A stretch of 64,000 nucleotides of DNA from Bin87 sp965220265 (GTDB lineage Bacteria > Chloroflexota > Dehalococcoidia > Lucifugimonadales > UBA3495). This document shows, in pieces, positions 9,039 to 18,517 of the stretch (positions within the stretch are counted from its first letter, which is position 1; each line of letters opens with the position of its first letter). Where the stretch lies: NCBI GenBank assembly GCA_965220265.1, contig CBDCPM010000004.1:1860001-1924000 (forward strand), in the 5' to 3' direction. Under the pieces are notes generated by a model, which was not told where the DNA came from, did not search any database, and saw nothing but the letters and a program-made list of their open reading frames with translations. A program made the position numbers and the translations under genes.

Positions 9039-10465
9039 GTAACAGTTCAGAGTTGAGGGGAAGAGAGCAGTTGCCGGCAGGCGGCGAGGGGATTGAGTCC
9101 TTGGGCGCGCCAGGTGCCGAATAAAGAGGCCAGGGTCATCTTGCTGTTGCTGCCCCCTGCCGACCGGGTGCCGCCGCTGACCTTGCGACTGACGACCAGA
9201 TGTCGCAGGCTGCGTTCGGCGGCGTTGTTGTCCGGTGGCGCCCCCGGTTCGGCTACGAAGACAAAGAGTTCCTGGATGTGGCGCTCGATGCGTCGGCACA
9301 GCTTGGTCTGGGTTGCTGAGGCGTCGTCGAGGTGGGGCTGGCAGATGGCCAGCAGGCGTTGCTCCAAAGCCAGTTGGGCAGTGCGCCGCTGCCTGGTCTG
9401 GGGATGGGTAAAGGCCTTGGCCCGGTCGTAAATCTCGTGGACGGCGTCAGCCCACCTGGCCAGTGGTGCATCATCGGGGTAGAGGGATCGCAGGTCGTGG
9501 ATATCCCGCAGCAGGTGAGCCCAGCAGCGTTGTATGGGGCCGTCGTAATGGTGGTAGGAGCGTAGAAGTCGCAGACCAGCGGGCTGGCGGCATCGCCCAG
9601 CACCTCGTCCACCACCGCCCTGCTGCGGTTCCGCCGCAAGAAGTATCGGTGGGTGGGTGTACTGCAGGTCCACACGTAGCCGTTGTGTCCATCCTGGCGC
9701 CAGCCGGTCTCATCGGCATGGACCACTGGGCTGGCGCGGACCTGGTCCAGGATCTGATCCACTGCGGTCTGGGCCCTTTGCGCCGTGCGCTGGACCGCAG
9801 CCATGATGGCTCCCACGCTGAGGCGCAGCCCATGGACGGTGCGCAGATATTATTGGATGACGCCAATGGGCAGTCGGGCCTCCTCTCGGAGCGTGGCGAT
9901 CAGGCTGACCAGGTTGACCCCCAGACGCTGCTGGCCCATCACCACGCCGTCCAGTTGCGCTGGGGGCAGACAGCGGCGTCGGCAAGCTGGACAATTCCGG
10001 GCGATATAGACCTGCTCGGTAACCTCCGCCGGAACCTGGGGCAACTCGATGACCTCCCGAGTGCGCTGGGTCCAGCCGCCGGACAACTGGGTTCCGCAAT
10101 CGGGGCAGCACTCCACCACACGCTCCACCCGTCGCGTGGGCGTCATACGACGGCGGGCAAAGCCGTGGGGCCGACGCTTGCGTGGTCTCTTGGGCTGGGC
10201 AGGTTCCGGCTGGCCTGGGGTTTTAGACCGGGCATCCCCCGGGAACCGCCGGGTTTGGCCTGCCCTTCCAGCTGGGCAATCCGTTTCTCCAGGCGCTCGA
10301 TGATGGCCCGCTGTCGGGCTATGATGGTGATGAGCACATCGCGGTCAGCGGTGGACAGGTCAATTTCCGGATCCATACCCGGTATATGACATAACCACAA
10401 CCCCTAGCGCCAGCAATACTCAAACCCCTTTGCACCAATTCAACTCACCGAGTCTGAACAGTTAC
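9039..10465 (-). mobile_element. IS66-family element A with perfect 8-bp target duplication
   Basis: The ends are GTAACAGTTCAGAGTTG at 9039 and, inverted, GTAACTGTTCAGACTCGG at 10465. The flanks are the same 8 bases, GGGTGTTT, at 9031-9038 and 10466-10473, which is the duplication size of IS66. The element is about 1.43 kb and holds only the large transposase gene, without the tnpA/tnpB accessory genes. The right copy of the duplication directly abuts the left end of the next IS66 element. Confidence 0.9.
9047..10400 (-). pseudogene. IS66 transposase (TnpC), multiply broken
   Basis: The fragments in order are a leucine-rich N-terminus (IIERLEKRIAQLEGQ), a zinc-finger-like domain (CCPDCGTQL and CPACRRRCLPP), the DDE core (SPVVHADETGWRQDGHNGYVW) and the C-terminal half with DIHDLRSLYPDDAPLARWADAVHEIY, RRIERHIQELFVFV and PPDNNAAERSLRHLV. 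Frame changes occur near 10145 and near 9575. An in-frame stop at 9850 replaces the Trp codon seen in the neighbouring copy (IQWYLRTVH). With two frameshifts and one nonsense codon it cannot make a full transposase. Confidence 0.85.
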
Positions 10466-10473
10466 GGGTGTTT

Positions 10474-11867
10474 GTAACAGTTCAGACTTGGGGGAAGTGA
10501 GCAGCTGACGGCAGGCGGCGAGAGGATTTAGTCCTTGGGCGCGCCAGGCGCCGAAGATGGATGCCAGCGTCATCTTGCTCTCGGTGCCCTGCTCCGAGCG
10601 GGTGCCGCCGCTGACCTTGCGGCTGATGACCAGATGACGCAGGCTGCGCTCGGCAGCGTTGTTGTCCGCTGGCACGTCCGGTTCGGCCACGAAGACGAAG
10701 AGTTCCTTGATGTGGCGCTCAATGATGTGGCGCTCAATGCGCCGGCACAGTTTGGCCTGAACGGCTAGCGGGTCAGCCAGGAAGGGCTGGCAGATGGCCA
10801 GCAGCTTCCGCTCCAAGGCCAGTTGAGCGACACGCCGTCGCTGGGCCTGAGGATGAGAGAAGGCTTTGGCTTCCTCGTAGAGTCGATGGACTGCCGCCGC
10901 CCAGCGGGCCAGCGGGGCATCTTTGAGGTAGAGGGCCACCAAGTCGTGGATGTCCCGCAGCAGGTACGCCCAGCACCGTTGCTTGGGGCCATCGTAATGG
11001 TGATAGGCGGCGTAGAAATCGCTGACCAGTACTCCGGAGAATGCCTCGCCCAGCGCTTCGTCCACCACCGCCTTGCCCCGACCCCGCCGCAGGAAGTAGC
11101 GCTCGGTGGGGGTGCTGAAAGTGATTGGTCAAGGGCTCGCACACGTAACCGTTGTTCCCATTCTGACGCCAGCCGGTTTCGTCGGCGTGGACCACTGGGC
11201 TGGCGCGGATGCGGTCCACCATCGCGGCCACCGCTGGTTGGGCTTGTTGCGCGGTCTGGTGAATGGCGCTCACAATGGCCCCCACGCTGAGGCGCAGCTG
11301 ATGGACGGTGCGCAGATACCACTGGATGCTGCGGATCGGCAGGCGCCCTTCTTCCCGTAGCGTGGCGATGCGGCTGATCAGGTTGACGCCCAGGCGCTGG
11401 CGCCCCAGTGCCACGCCGTCCAGTTGCGCGGTGGGCACTCGGCGCCGCCGACACACTGGGCAGGTCCTGGCGATGAAGACATGCTCGGTGACTTGCACCG
11501 GAACCACCGGCAACTCGATGACTTCCCGAGTGCGCTGGACCCAGCCGCCAGTCAGGTGCGTCCCGCAATCGGGACAGCTCTCCACCACGTGCTCCACCCG
11601 ATGGGTCGGTGTCATGCGCGGGCGGGCGAAGCCGTGGCGTCGCTGCTTTCGGGGCTGCTGCTGCGCTGGGGACTGGCTGCCCGATTTCGCCTTGAGGCCG
11701 GGCATTCGGGGCGGGCCGTCCGGCTTCGCCTGGCCCTCCAGTTCGGCAATCCGCCGCTCCAACCGCTCAATCACCCGCTGCTGTTCCAGAACGGTGGCCT
11801 GCAGTTGGGCAATGATGGCGATGAGGAAATCGCGGTCGGCGGTGGTCAGGTCACTCTCAGTATCCAC
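10474..11867 (-). pseudogene. IS66 transposase (TnpC), one frameshift
   Basis: The first 240 residues read without interruption: a coiled N-terminal segment (VLEQQRVIERLERRIAELEG), the CPDCGTHL and CPVCRRRRV zinc-binding pairs, and RASPVVHADETGWRQNGNNGYV. The frame is lost near 11120-11135, then continues as AVVDEALGEAF through YHHYDGPKQRCWAYLLRDIHDL to ADNNAAERSLRHLVISRKVSGGTRS. The C-terminal frame has no stop inside the terminal repeat and reads into element A until 10445. A single indel separates it from an intact gene. Confidence 0.85.
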
Positions 11868-11955
11868 TCCCTCTATATGACATAACCACCGCCACCCGTG
11901 CCAGCGTCTGGCAGCCCGCCTTCGGCCAATTTACCTCACCAACTCTGAACAGTTA
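10474..11955 (-). mobile_element. IS66-family element B, adjacent to element A
   Basis: The ends are GTAACAGTTCAGACTTGGGG at 10474 and, inverted, GTAACTGTTCAGAGTTGG at 11955. The left flank is GGGTGTTT (shared with element A) but the right flank is CAAATCGC, so no target duplication remains. This copy is about 1.48 kb and related to, but clearly diverged from, copy A. A 12-15 bp internal tandem duplication (IERHI-IERHIKEL in the protein) lies near 10715-10735. Confidence 0.85.
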
Positions 11956-12086
11956 CCAAATCGCGCCGGCCTTGACTTCGCGTGTCCCGACCTTAATTAT
12001 ATGCCCCGCAGCCCCGATTGAGCCGTCAAGTGCTATACTGCGTGCGACGGCCGCCCGGCAGACTTTTGGCCTGCAAAGTTCTCCTG

Positions 12087-12902
12087 ATGCCCTCCACGCC
12101 AATCTATTGCGACGCCCATACTCACCTTGACCAGTACGTGCCGGAAGAGATACCCGGCATCCTGGAACGGGCCGGCGAAGCCGGGGTTGGCTACGTCCTG
12201 TTGGCCGGCACCACGATCGAGTCGACGGAGCGGTGCATCGCGCTGGCAGATGAGCACCCCATGTTCTACGCCGGGGTGGGAATTCACCCGATGCAGGCCG
12301 ACGATCCCGTCGATGACGACGCTTACGGCCGGCTGGAATCCCTGGCCCGCAACAACCCGCGCGTCGTGTGCATTTCGGAGGTTGGCCTGGACTACCTGCC
12401 CACTTCCCCTGACCACGAGGTTCAGGATCAGGTGTTTCGGGCGCATATCCACCTCGCCAAGAGCCTGGGGCTGCCGATCATCTTTCATTCCAGGGAGTCC
12501 CACCCAGCCGTGTTCAAGGTGCTGCGCGAGGAAAACGCCGGCCAGGTGGGCGGCGCCATGCACTACTTCCAGGGCGACGCTGAAACGGCGCGCGAGGCCA
12601 TCGACTGCGGCTTCTTCATCTCCTTGGCGCGCCCCTTGACTCGGCTGCAGGAATTGCGCGAGGTCGCCCGCGACATCCCGCTGGAGAACATCGTTCTGGA
12701 AACCGACGCCTACCCCCAGCCGTTCAAGAAGTACCGCCACAACTGGACCGAGCCCCGGCACCTGGCCGACGTGGCCCAGTGCCTGGCCACGGTCAAGGGC
12801 ATTTCAGTGGAGCAAGTGGCGGAGGTGACGACCGCCAACCTGAGCCGGCTGCTGGGCATCGAAATTCCGACCGCGCCCGGGTCATCCAGCCGGGTGGTTT
12901 AG
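12087..12902 (+). CDS. TatD-family metal-dependent hydrolase
   Basis: A 271-residue TIM-barrel hydrolase. The first metal pair is His11/His13 in YCDAHTHLDQY. The bridging Glu is in CISEVGLDYLP, further metal His residues are in IIFHSRES and GAMHYFQGD, and the catalytic Asp is in VLETDAYPQP. Members act as 3'-5' exonucleases on DNA or on D-aminoacyl-tRNA. The start at 12087 gives the normal TatD N-terminus; the frame is open upstream to 12018 without similarity. The flanking gene 70 bases downstream is another DNA-related enzyme. Confidence 0.85.
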   Translation: MPSTPIYCDAHTHLDQYVPEEIPGILERAGEAGVGYVLLAGTTIESTERCIALADEHPMFYAGVGIHPMQADDPVDDDAYGRLESLARNNPRVVCISEVGLDYLPTSPDHEVQDQVFRAHIHLAKSLGLPIIFHSRESHPAVFKVLREENAGQVGGAMHYFQGDAETAREAIDCGFFISLARPLTRLQELREVARDIPLENIVLETDAYPQPFKKYRHNWTEPRHLADVAQCLATVKGISVEQVAEVTTANLSRLLGIEIPTAPGSSSRVV

Positions 12903-12970
12903 CGGCGAATCATTAGTCATCCGTGCATGGCAACTCGCATCGCGGTCAGATTTGCTCCCAGGAGAGCATC

Positions 12971-13444
12971 ATGGCAACCCATCAAGAACGACAATACCCG
13001 GACGCCCCGGAGCAGATCGCCCCGACGAGCCTCAACGACTATCTGGAAGTGATGACCAAGGCCGTTTTCCAGAGTGGCATGTCCTGGAAAGTGGTCAACA
13101 CCAAGTGGCCGGGATTCCAGGCTGGCTTCCAGGGCTTCGATGTCGCCGCCGTGGCCGCGATGGACGAATCGGTCATCGACACCCTTGCCGCCGACACGGC
13201 AATCATTCGCAATCGCCGCAAGATCGTCGCCACCGTCCACAACGCGCAGCGCCTCATCGACCTTGAGGAAGAACACGGCGGGGATATCCGCAACTACCTG
13301 CGCTCTCAGGGCGAGTTCGAATCGCTCATCAAGGACGTGCGTAAACAGTTCAAGTATATGGGTGACGTCGGCACCTATTACTGGCTGTACGTCCTGGGCG
13401 AAGACGTGCCCGGCTGGGACGAATTCTGTAGCCGCGGCCATTAG
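12971..13444 (+). CDS. DNA-3-methyladenine glycosylase I (Tag)-like protein
   Basis: This 157-residue protein resembles the helix-hairpin-helix Tag family that removes 3-methyladenine from DNA. The matching core is MTKAVFQSGMSWKVVNTKWPGFQAGFQGFD, then MDESVIDTLAADTAIIRNRRKIVATVHNAQRL, which parallels the GLSW...I(I/V)RHRxKIxAxxxNA pattern of Tag. It is shorter than classical Tag (about 187), and the zinc-binding Cys/His pairs at both ends are not evident, so activity may differ. The start at 12971 is preceded by AGGAGA. Confidence 0.7.
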   Translation: MATHQERQYPDAPEQIAPTSLNDYLEVMTKAVFQSGMSWKVVNTKWPGFQAGFQGFDVAAVAAMDESVIDTLAADTAIIRNRRKIVATVHNAQRLIDLEEEHGGDIRNYLRSQGEFESLIKDVRKQFKYMGDVGTYYWLYVLGEDVPGWDEFCSRGH

Positions 13445-13508
13445 CCGGCCTTCCACGAATGTCCCGAACATCCTGACCATCCATGCGAATCCTGCGGAGG
13501 CTGAGGCC

Positions 13509-14099
13509 ATGACCACACCTGCGAACTGCCAACTGGCCCTGAAAGAGTGGGCGATCACCGTGAAGGCCCTGGCCGACGGCGACCAGATCATGATGCTGCG
13601 CAAAGGTGGCATCCACGAGGAGAGTAAGGACTTCCGCGTGGTGCATCCCGAATTCCTGCTGTACCCAACCTACCTGCATCAGAAGGAAGATTTGCTGAAG
13701 GACAGTCACCAGACCGCGCTGCGGCAGTTGTTGGCCGATGACCCGGACGACAAAGACGCTGTCACCTTCTCCCACTGGGCCCGCGTCCACGAGCTCATCG
13801 AGATCGACCAGCAGGGCAAGGTCGAAGACCTGGCGCCCCACCACATCTGGACGGATACATACGCCCAGTCCCGCCTCCACTGGAAGCCGATGGTTCCGCT
13901 GACCATCATGCTAATCCGGGTCTACGAGATGGAATGTCCCACGACCGCCCCGTTCATCCCGGAGTACGGCGGCTGCAAGTCTTGGGTAGACATCATCCCC
14001 ACCGTCCGCCTGGGAAACGCCAAGCCCGTGCTGGATGACGCGCGTTTCAGCGAAATGGTCGAGGCCGTCCGCGGCAGCTTAGGACTGGTGCCGGCGTAA
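13509..14099 (+). CDS. DUF1802-family protein
   Basis: A 196-residue protein beginning CQLALKEWAITVKALADGDQIMMLRKGGIHEE, continuing FRVVHPEFLLYPTYLHQ and W(A)RVHELIEI, and ending YGGCKSWVDI with TVRLGNAKPVLDDARF. This order is typical of DUF1802, a bacterial and archaeal family without assigned function. It lies 64 bases after the Tag-like gene on the same strand, so shared transcription is likely. The start at 13509 gives the conserved LKEW N-terminus. Confidence 0.75.
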   Translation: MTTPANCQLALKEWAITVKALADGDQIMMLRKGGIHEESKDFRVVHPEFLLYPTYLHQKEDLLKDSHQTALRQLLADDPDDKDAVTFSHWARVHELIEIDQQGKVEDLAPHHIWTDTYAQSRLHWKPMVPLTIMLIRVYEMECPTTAPFIPEYGGCKSWVDIIPTVRLGNAKPVLDDARFSEMVEAVRGSLGLVPA

Positions 14100-14179
14100 G
14101 GCGCAGGGAAATTTGATGACACCCGGTCGTTGACCACCGACGGCTGGGCCCGATAAATGTTAGCTATTCTAAATTTAGG

Positions 14180-15685
14180 ATGGCAAAGGCAATGGGTCTG
14201 GATGTTGGCAGGGTCACCATTGAGTACTTGGAAAGGCCTGAACCCCCGATGTACGGTTTACTGTTGGATTTGTTGTTGAACCCAATGGCGGGGATTAATG
14301 CCGATTACGAGGAGCCGTGGGGTGGGCGTTGGGAGAACAACGGTTTGTATGAATTTCGCCGATCAAGCCTGATCAGGCAAGCGCACGGCCGGGCTCGCGA
14401 GGTTCGTTTAGAGCGGGTCGCGAAAACCTCCTTGCTGGATTGGGTCTCCGGCTTGCCGTGGCGAACACATAATCCTGCATTTGGGGAATTGAGGACAATG
14501 GCGACCAGAACCGTTTCTCAACTAGGACTTCTTCCGTTCACCGACTTCGAGGCTGTTACGCCAGAAACCGAATTGAACGGCCTCAACTTGAACTGGCGAG
14601 AACAGGAATTGCCAGAGCACCAACGCACCAAGCATGTTCATCGTCTGCATCCCTATCTGGGGAAATTCGTTCCGCAGCTTGTCGAGATCTTCCTGCGGAA
14701 GTACTGGCCAGCGATGGTCGTAGACCCGTTCTGTGGCTCTGGCACTACACTAGTAGAGGCCAAAGTGTTGGGTACCGATAGCTTTGGTTGCGATATATCG
14801 GAGTTCAACTGCATATTGAGCCGGGTTAAGACGTCGGACTATGACATCGAATTGGCTGAGACGGAGATTCTCGGAGCGCTACACGAGAGCGGGCATCCGC
14901 CTGGTAGGATGTTGTTAGAAGATCATGGCACATACGAGACCAACCCGTACCTGCGGCAATGGTTCGCACCGCCAGCCCTGAGAGAATTGCAGCGGTATCG
15001 CACGGCGATAGAAAAATACCAATACAAAGACCTTTTGAAGGTGACCCTTTCCCGTTCGGCACGTTCGGCACGTTCGGCTAGGATGACCACTCATTTCGAT
15101 TTGGACTTTCCCAAAAAACCCCAAGCCGAACCGTATCAGTGTTATAAGCACGGCCGCATCTGCAGTCCCACACAAAGCGCCCGGCAATTCTTGAAACGGT
15201 ACAGCTTGGATACAATCAAGCGCATCAGAGAATTCGCTCAAATGAAGAGCGGATCCGGCGCAACGGTGATAAATGGCGACTCACGCGACGTTCAATTTCC
15301 CAAGGCTGATTTGGTAATAACATCGCCTCCGTACGTCGGGCTAATTGACTATCATGAGCAACATCGATACGCCTATGAATTGCTAGGCCTAAGGTGGAAC
15401 GAAGCGGCAGAAATCGGTGGCGCCAAGCGTGGGGTGTCGAAAACCGCGCAAGCGATGTACTTAGACGCCATCGAGCAAGTGTTCCGAAACGTGAAGGCAT
15501 CGCTGACTGATGGCGCCCGCTTGGTTATCATAGTGCATGATCGCAGGGACCTTTATCAGACTATCGCCGAGCGGTTGGAATTCCAGGTAGAGGTGGAGTT
15601 GCGCAGGCACGTCAATCGTAGAACTGGTAGGCGGGCCGGCGATTTCTTCGAAAGCGTGTTCGTTTGGAGGTCAACGTCCGCATGA
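14180..15685 (+). CDS. DNA methyltransferase of a type II restriction-modification pair
   Basis: This 501-residue SAM-dependent DNA methylase transfers a methyl group to an exocyclic amine of adenine or cytosine. The SAM-binding motif is VVDPFCGSGTTLVEA (residues 181-194) and the catalytic motif is TSPPY (381-385); SPPY favours N4-cytosine. Residues 131-170 (LNGLNLNWREQELPEHQRTK then VHRLHPYLGKFVPQLVEIFL) look like the true domain start. The first 106 residues are unlike the rest, and an ATG at 14498 preceded by GAGG is an alternative start. A 9-base unit is repeated three times at about 15054-15080 (SARSARSAR). The endonuclease gene overlaps by four bases. The A+T-richer codon use suggests transfer. 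Confidence 0.8.
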   Translation: MAKAMGLDVGRVTIEYLERPEPPMYGLLLDLLLNPMAGINADYEEPWGGRWENNGLYEFRRSSLIRQAHGRAREVRLERVAKTSLLDWVSGLPWRTHNPAFGELRTMATRTVSQLGLLPFTDFEAVTPETELNGLNLNWREQELPEHQRTKHVHRLHPYLGKFVPQLVEIFLRKYWPAMVVDPFCGSGTTLVEAKVLGTDSFGCDISEFNCILSRVKTSDYDIELAETEILGALHESGHPPGRMLLEDHGTYETNPYLRQWFAPPALRELQRYRTAIEKYQYKDLLKVTLSRSARSARSARMTTHFDLDFPKKPQAEPYQCYKHGRICSPTQSARQFLKRYSLDTIKRIREFAQMKSGSGATVINGDSRDVQFPKADLVITSPPYVGLIDYHEQHRYAYELLGLRWNEAAEIGGAKRGVSKTAQAMYLDAIEQVFRNVKASLTDGARLVIIVHDRRDLYQTIAERLEFQVEVELRRHVNRRTGRRAGDFFESVFVWRSTSA

Positions 15686-16440
15686 GAGCGCGCACTCGGG
15701 AATTGGTCGAAGAGTTTTTGGTGCAATGGGTCGAAAAGCAACGACCTGTCTTAGAACGTTGGGTCGGAGCCGAAGTTGACCGCGCATATCCGTTCCACCG
15801 TCTAATTTTCTCCGAAGACGCCATTCGAGCCGCCATGACCGAGCGTAGCATCGTGACTAATATGGGAGATAGTTTGTATCCTGGACTAGCCGAGATCGTT
15901 GCTCGGGACAGGTTTCAAGATGTGGCGCTCAACCGCGCGATCGATGGCGAACTTAATGATGCTGCTTGCAACCTAATAGAACAAATCGTGACAGAACTGA
16001 GAGCCCCGCGCCGCGGTAACCCAAACCCGCGAACCCCAAACCAACCGGTCGAATTTGTGGACATTATCAACTCGCGAGGCGGCGGAATAAGCGTTAGGTC
16101 GGTTACCGCGGACCTATATGTTGGCGATTACACTGGAGGTCAATTGTTCGTGGAGTTGAAAACACCGCGGCCGAACCTGGATATCGCCGCAGAATCCAAA
16201 CGCAAAATGCTGTATTTCCTAACGATGATGCAAAGGCAGGGGCGCGAAGGTGCGTCTGCGTGGTTGGGGCTTACATATAACCCATTCGGGACCCGAGAAG
16301 CCTACGGTCATTCGTTCACACGTCAAATTATGGACATGGACAACGAAGTTCTGATCGGTTCAGACCTATGGGACCACCTGGGAGGTCACGGCACTTTCGC
16401 CGAACTGTTGGAGATCATTAACGAGATAAACCCCACTTGA
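15682..16440 (+). CDS. Type II restriction endonuclease, TdeIII-like
   Basis: A 252-residue protein coupled to the methylase through an ATGA overlap, with GGAGG 12 bases upstream. The pattern YPFHRLIFSEDAIRAAMTERSIVTNMGDSLYPGLAEIVA, and LYVGDYTGGQLFVELKTPRPN with Asp144 and Glu158-Leu-Lys160, fits a PD-(D/E)xK nuclease of the TdeIII family. Enzymes of that family cut GGNCC, so GGNCC is the inferred target here. The family call is from remembered sequence character and has moderate certainty. The endonuclease would act with the adjacent methylase against foreign DNA. Confidence 0.65.
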   Translation: MRARTRELVEEFLVQWVEKQRPVLERWVGAEVDRAYPFHRLIFSEDAIRAAMTERSIVTNMGDSLYPGLAEIVARDRFQDVALNRAIDGELNDAACNLIEQIVTELRAPRRGNPNPRTPNQPVEFVDIINSRGGGISVRSVTADLYVGDYTGGQLFVELKTPRPNLDIAAESKRKMLYFLTMMQRQGREGASAWLGLTYNPFGTREAYGHSFTRQIMDMDNEVLIGSDLWDHLGGHGTFAELLEIINEINPT

Positions 16441-16467
16441 ACATGTCGCCGCAGAGGACTGACTACC

Positions 16468-17475
16468 ATGAAATATCGCCAACTACCCCGCACCGACCTC
16501 ATGCTTTCGGAAGTCGGATTCGGCGTCTGGACTGTGGCCACCAATTGGTGGGGCCTCATACCTGAGGAAACCCGGCGCCAACTGCTGGAAGAAGCGTTGG
16601 AGCTGGGCATCAACTTTTTCGACACGGCCGACACCTACGGCGACGGCTACGGCGAGGAAGTTCTCGCCAAGTTCATGAGCCACCGACGCCACGAGATGAT
16701 CATCGCCACCAAGTTCGGCTACGACATCTACGACCAGACAACGCCCCGCGTCGGCCACCAGGAGCGCCCGCAAAAGTTCGAGCCGGACTTCATCCGCTTC
16801 GCCTGCGAGCAATCGCTGCGCCGCCTGAAGACGGACTACATCGACCTCTACCAGCTGCACAACCCCCGCATCGAGGCCATCGAAAAGGACGAGGTGTTCG
16901 AGACGCTGGAAGAGCTCAAGAACGAGGGTAAAATCCGCTACTACGGTTCCGCCCTTGGCCCCGACATCGGCTGGTTCGAAGAAGGCCAGGCCAGCATGGC
17001 GGAGCGGCACGTCAGCAGTTGCCAGATCATCTACAGCATCCTCGAGCAAGACCCGGCCACGGACTTCTTCCCAATCGCCGAGAAAGAGCAGGTGGGCCTG
17101 CTTTCCCGCGTGCCCCACGCCTCTGAGGCGTTGACCGGCCGCTACGACGCGCCGCCTGAATTCGATGAGAACGACCACCGTTCGTATCGCCGTCACCAGT
17201 GGCTCAGCGAGGCATTGGTCAAGGTGGAGCAGGTGAAGTTCCTCGCCGGCGAAGAAGTCGGGCGCACCATGAGCCAGGCCGCCATCCAGTTCGTCCTCCA
17301 CCAGCCGACGATAACCAGCGTGCTGCCGAACTTCACCACGCTGGAGGAGTTGAAGGAGTATTCGGAGGCAGTCGATACGCCTCCCATCACCGAGGGAGAC
17401 CAGGCCATCATGGATGACCTCTGGGCTAATAACTTCTACATCGAAGAGTCGGAGCCTGCCTTCCGGGAAATCTGA
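16468..17475 (+). CDS. Aldo/keto reductase
   Basis: A 335-residue NADPH-dependent TIM-barrel oxidoreductase. Catalytic tetrad residues are visible: Asp and Tyr in NFFDTADTYGDGYGEE, Lys in IIATKFGYDIYD and His in IDLYQLHNPR. The C-terminal cofactor region is AIQFVLHQPTITSVLPNFTTLEELKEYSEA. It begins 27 bases after the restriction gene but its codon use returns to that of the metabolic genes. The substrate is unknown; the YghZ/YajO-like subgroup is typical for general aldehyde or sugar reduction. Confidence 0.88.
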   Translation: MKYRQLPRTDLMLSEVGFGVWTVATNWWGLIPEETRRQLLEEALELGINFFDTADTYGDGYGEEVLAKFMSHRRHEMIIATKFGYDIYDQTTPRVGHQERPQKFEPDFIRFACEQSLRRLKTDYIDLYQLHNPRIEAIEKDEVFETLEELKNEGKIRYYGSALGPDIGWFEEGQASMAERHVSSCQIIYSILEQDPATDFFPIAEKEQVGLLSRVPHASEALTGRYDAPPEFDENDHRSYRRHQWLSEALVKVEQVKFLAGEEVGRTMSQAAIQFVLHQPTITSVLPNFTTLEELKEYSEAVDTPPITEGDQAIMDDLWANNFYIEESEPAFREI

Positions 17476-17649
17476 CCGCATGCGGGCGTAGCTTGTCGTA
17501 GTATCGCCGCATTGCAGTGTCCACCGCAGCGTGCTCATAACGAATTCGTTGAGAACGCTACGGATTCGGCGAATATTTGACACTGCTATGGGCTAGTGAT
17601 AACTTTCACATAACCCATTTTCGTATTGCGACAGGAGAGTGCGTTCCTG

Positions 17650-18450
17650 ATGCCCGTTAACATTTGTGTCCTGGCCAAGCAGGTCGTGGACCCGGAAATG
17701 CCCGCCGCTGCGTTTCGAATAGACCCGAACGCCAGGCAGGTGGTTCCGCCCGCGAACATCCCGCCCGTAGTGAACGGGTTTGACGAAAACGCCGTCGAAG
17801 CCGCCCTGCAGATCAAAGACGCGCAGGGAGCCAGCATTACCGTCATTTCTTCCGGTACCTCCTTTGCCCTGGACGTGATGAAGAAGCCACTGTCCATGGG
17901 CGCCGACGAGCTCGTCTTGCTACAGGACGACGCCTTCCGCAACTCGGTGGACTCTTTCTTCACGGTGCAGTTGCTGACCGCCGCCATCAAAAAGCTGGGC
18001 GGTTTCGACCTCATCATCTGCGGACGCCAGGCTTCCGACTGGGACAACGCGCAAGTGCCGCTGGGCGTCGCCGAAACCCTCGGTATGGCCTGCATCACCC
18101 TGGGCAAGAAGGTGGACGTGCAGGACAGCAAGGTAGTTGTGGAGCGTCTTGCTCCCGACGGCTACGAGGTCGTTGAGGCTGACCTGCCGGCCCTGGTGAC
18201 CGTCAGCAACGAGTTGGGCCAGCCCCGCTATCCCACCCTGCGCGGCATCATGGCGGCCACCCGCAAGCGGCCGACCGTGTGGACGACCGGCGATCTGGAT
18301 ATCGACGATGCCCAGTTGGAACCGCGCCTGACCCTGCACGATCTGTTCGTGCCCGAGCGCGACCAGGACTGCGAGATAATCGAGGGCGACGACGATATGG
18401 ATTCTGCCCGCAAGCTGGCGTTGCGGCTCCGCGAGGACCGCCTCATCTAA
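17650..18450 (+). CDS. etfB: Electron transfer flavoprotein beta subunit
   Basis: This 266-residue protein is one half of the ETF heterodimer, which passes electrons from acyl-CoA and other flavin dehydrogenases to the respiratory chain. The N-terminal NICVLAKQVVDPE, the VNGFDENAVEAALQIKDA segment and LPALVTVSNELGQPRYPTLRGIMAA (the ETF beta recognition loop region) are characteristic. AGGAGAG precedes the ATG at 17650. The alpha gene follows after a 67-base gap with a small hairpin. Confidence 0.92.
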   Translation: MPVNICVLAKQVVDPEMPAAAFRIDPNARQVVPPANIPPVVNGFDENAVEAALQIKDAQGASITVISSGTSFALDVMKKPLSMGADELVLLQDDAFRNSVDSFFTVQLLTAAIKKLGGFDLIICGRQASDWDNAQVPLGVAETLGMACITLGKKVDVQDSKVVVERLAPDGYEVVEADLPALVTVSNELGQPRYPTLRGIMAATRKRPTVWTTGDLDIDDAQLEPRLTLHDLFVPERDQDCEIIEGDDDMDSARKLALRLREDRLI

Positions 18451-18467
18451 CCTGAGAGTACGAAACT

Positions 18468-18485
18468 GGCGGGTCGGAACCCGCC
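18468..18485 (+). promoter_or_regulatory. Intercistronic hairpin between etfB and etfA
   Basis: A perfect 7-bp stem (GGCGGGT / ACCCGCC) with a CGGA loop sits in the gap between the two ETF genes. There is no T-run after it, so it is more likely an mRNA-processing or stability element than a terminator. Confidence 0.5.
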
Positions 18486-18517
18486 CTGCTGTTGGGTCCC
18501 CACCCACGGAGTATAAA

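Noticed and set aside
9463..10389. 308-residue plus-strand open frame across IS66 copy A
   Set aside because: It is antisense to the transposase, has no family features and arises from the high G+C codon pattern.
16483..17583. 366-residue minus-strand frame over the aldo/keto reductase
   Set aside because: A shadow of the real gene on the plus strand; composition is Leu/Val/Asp-rich without motifs.
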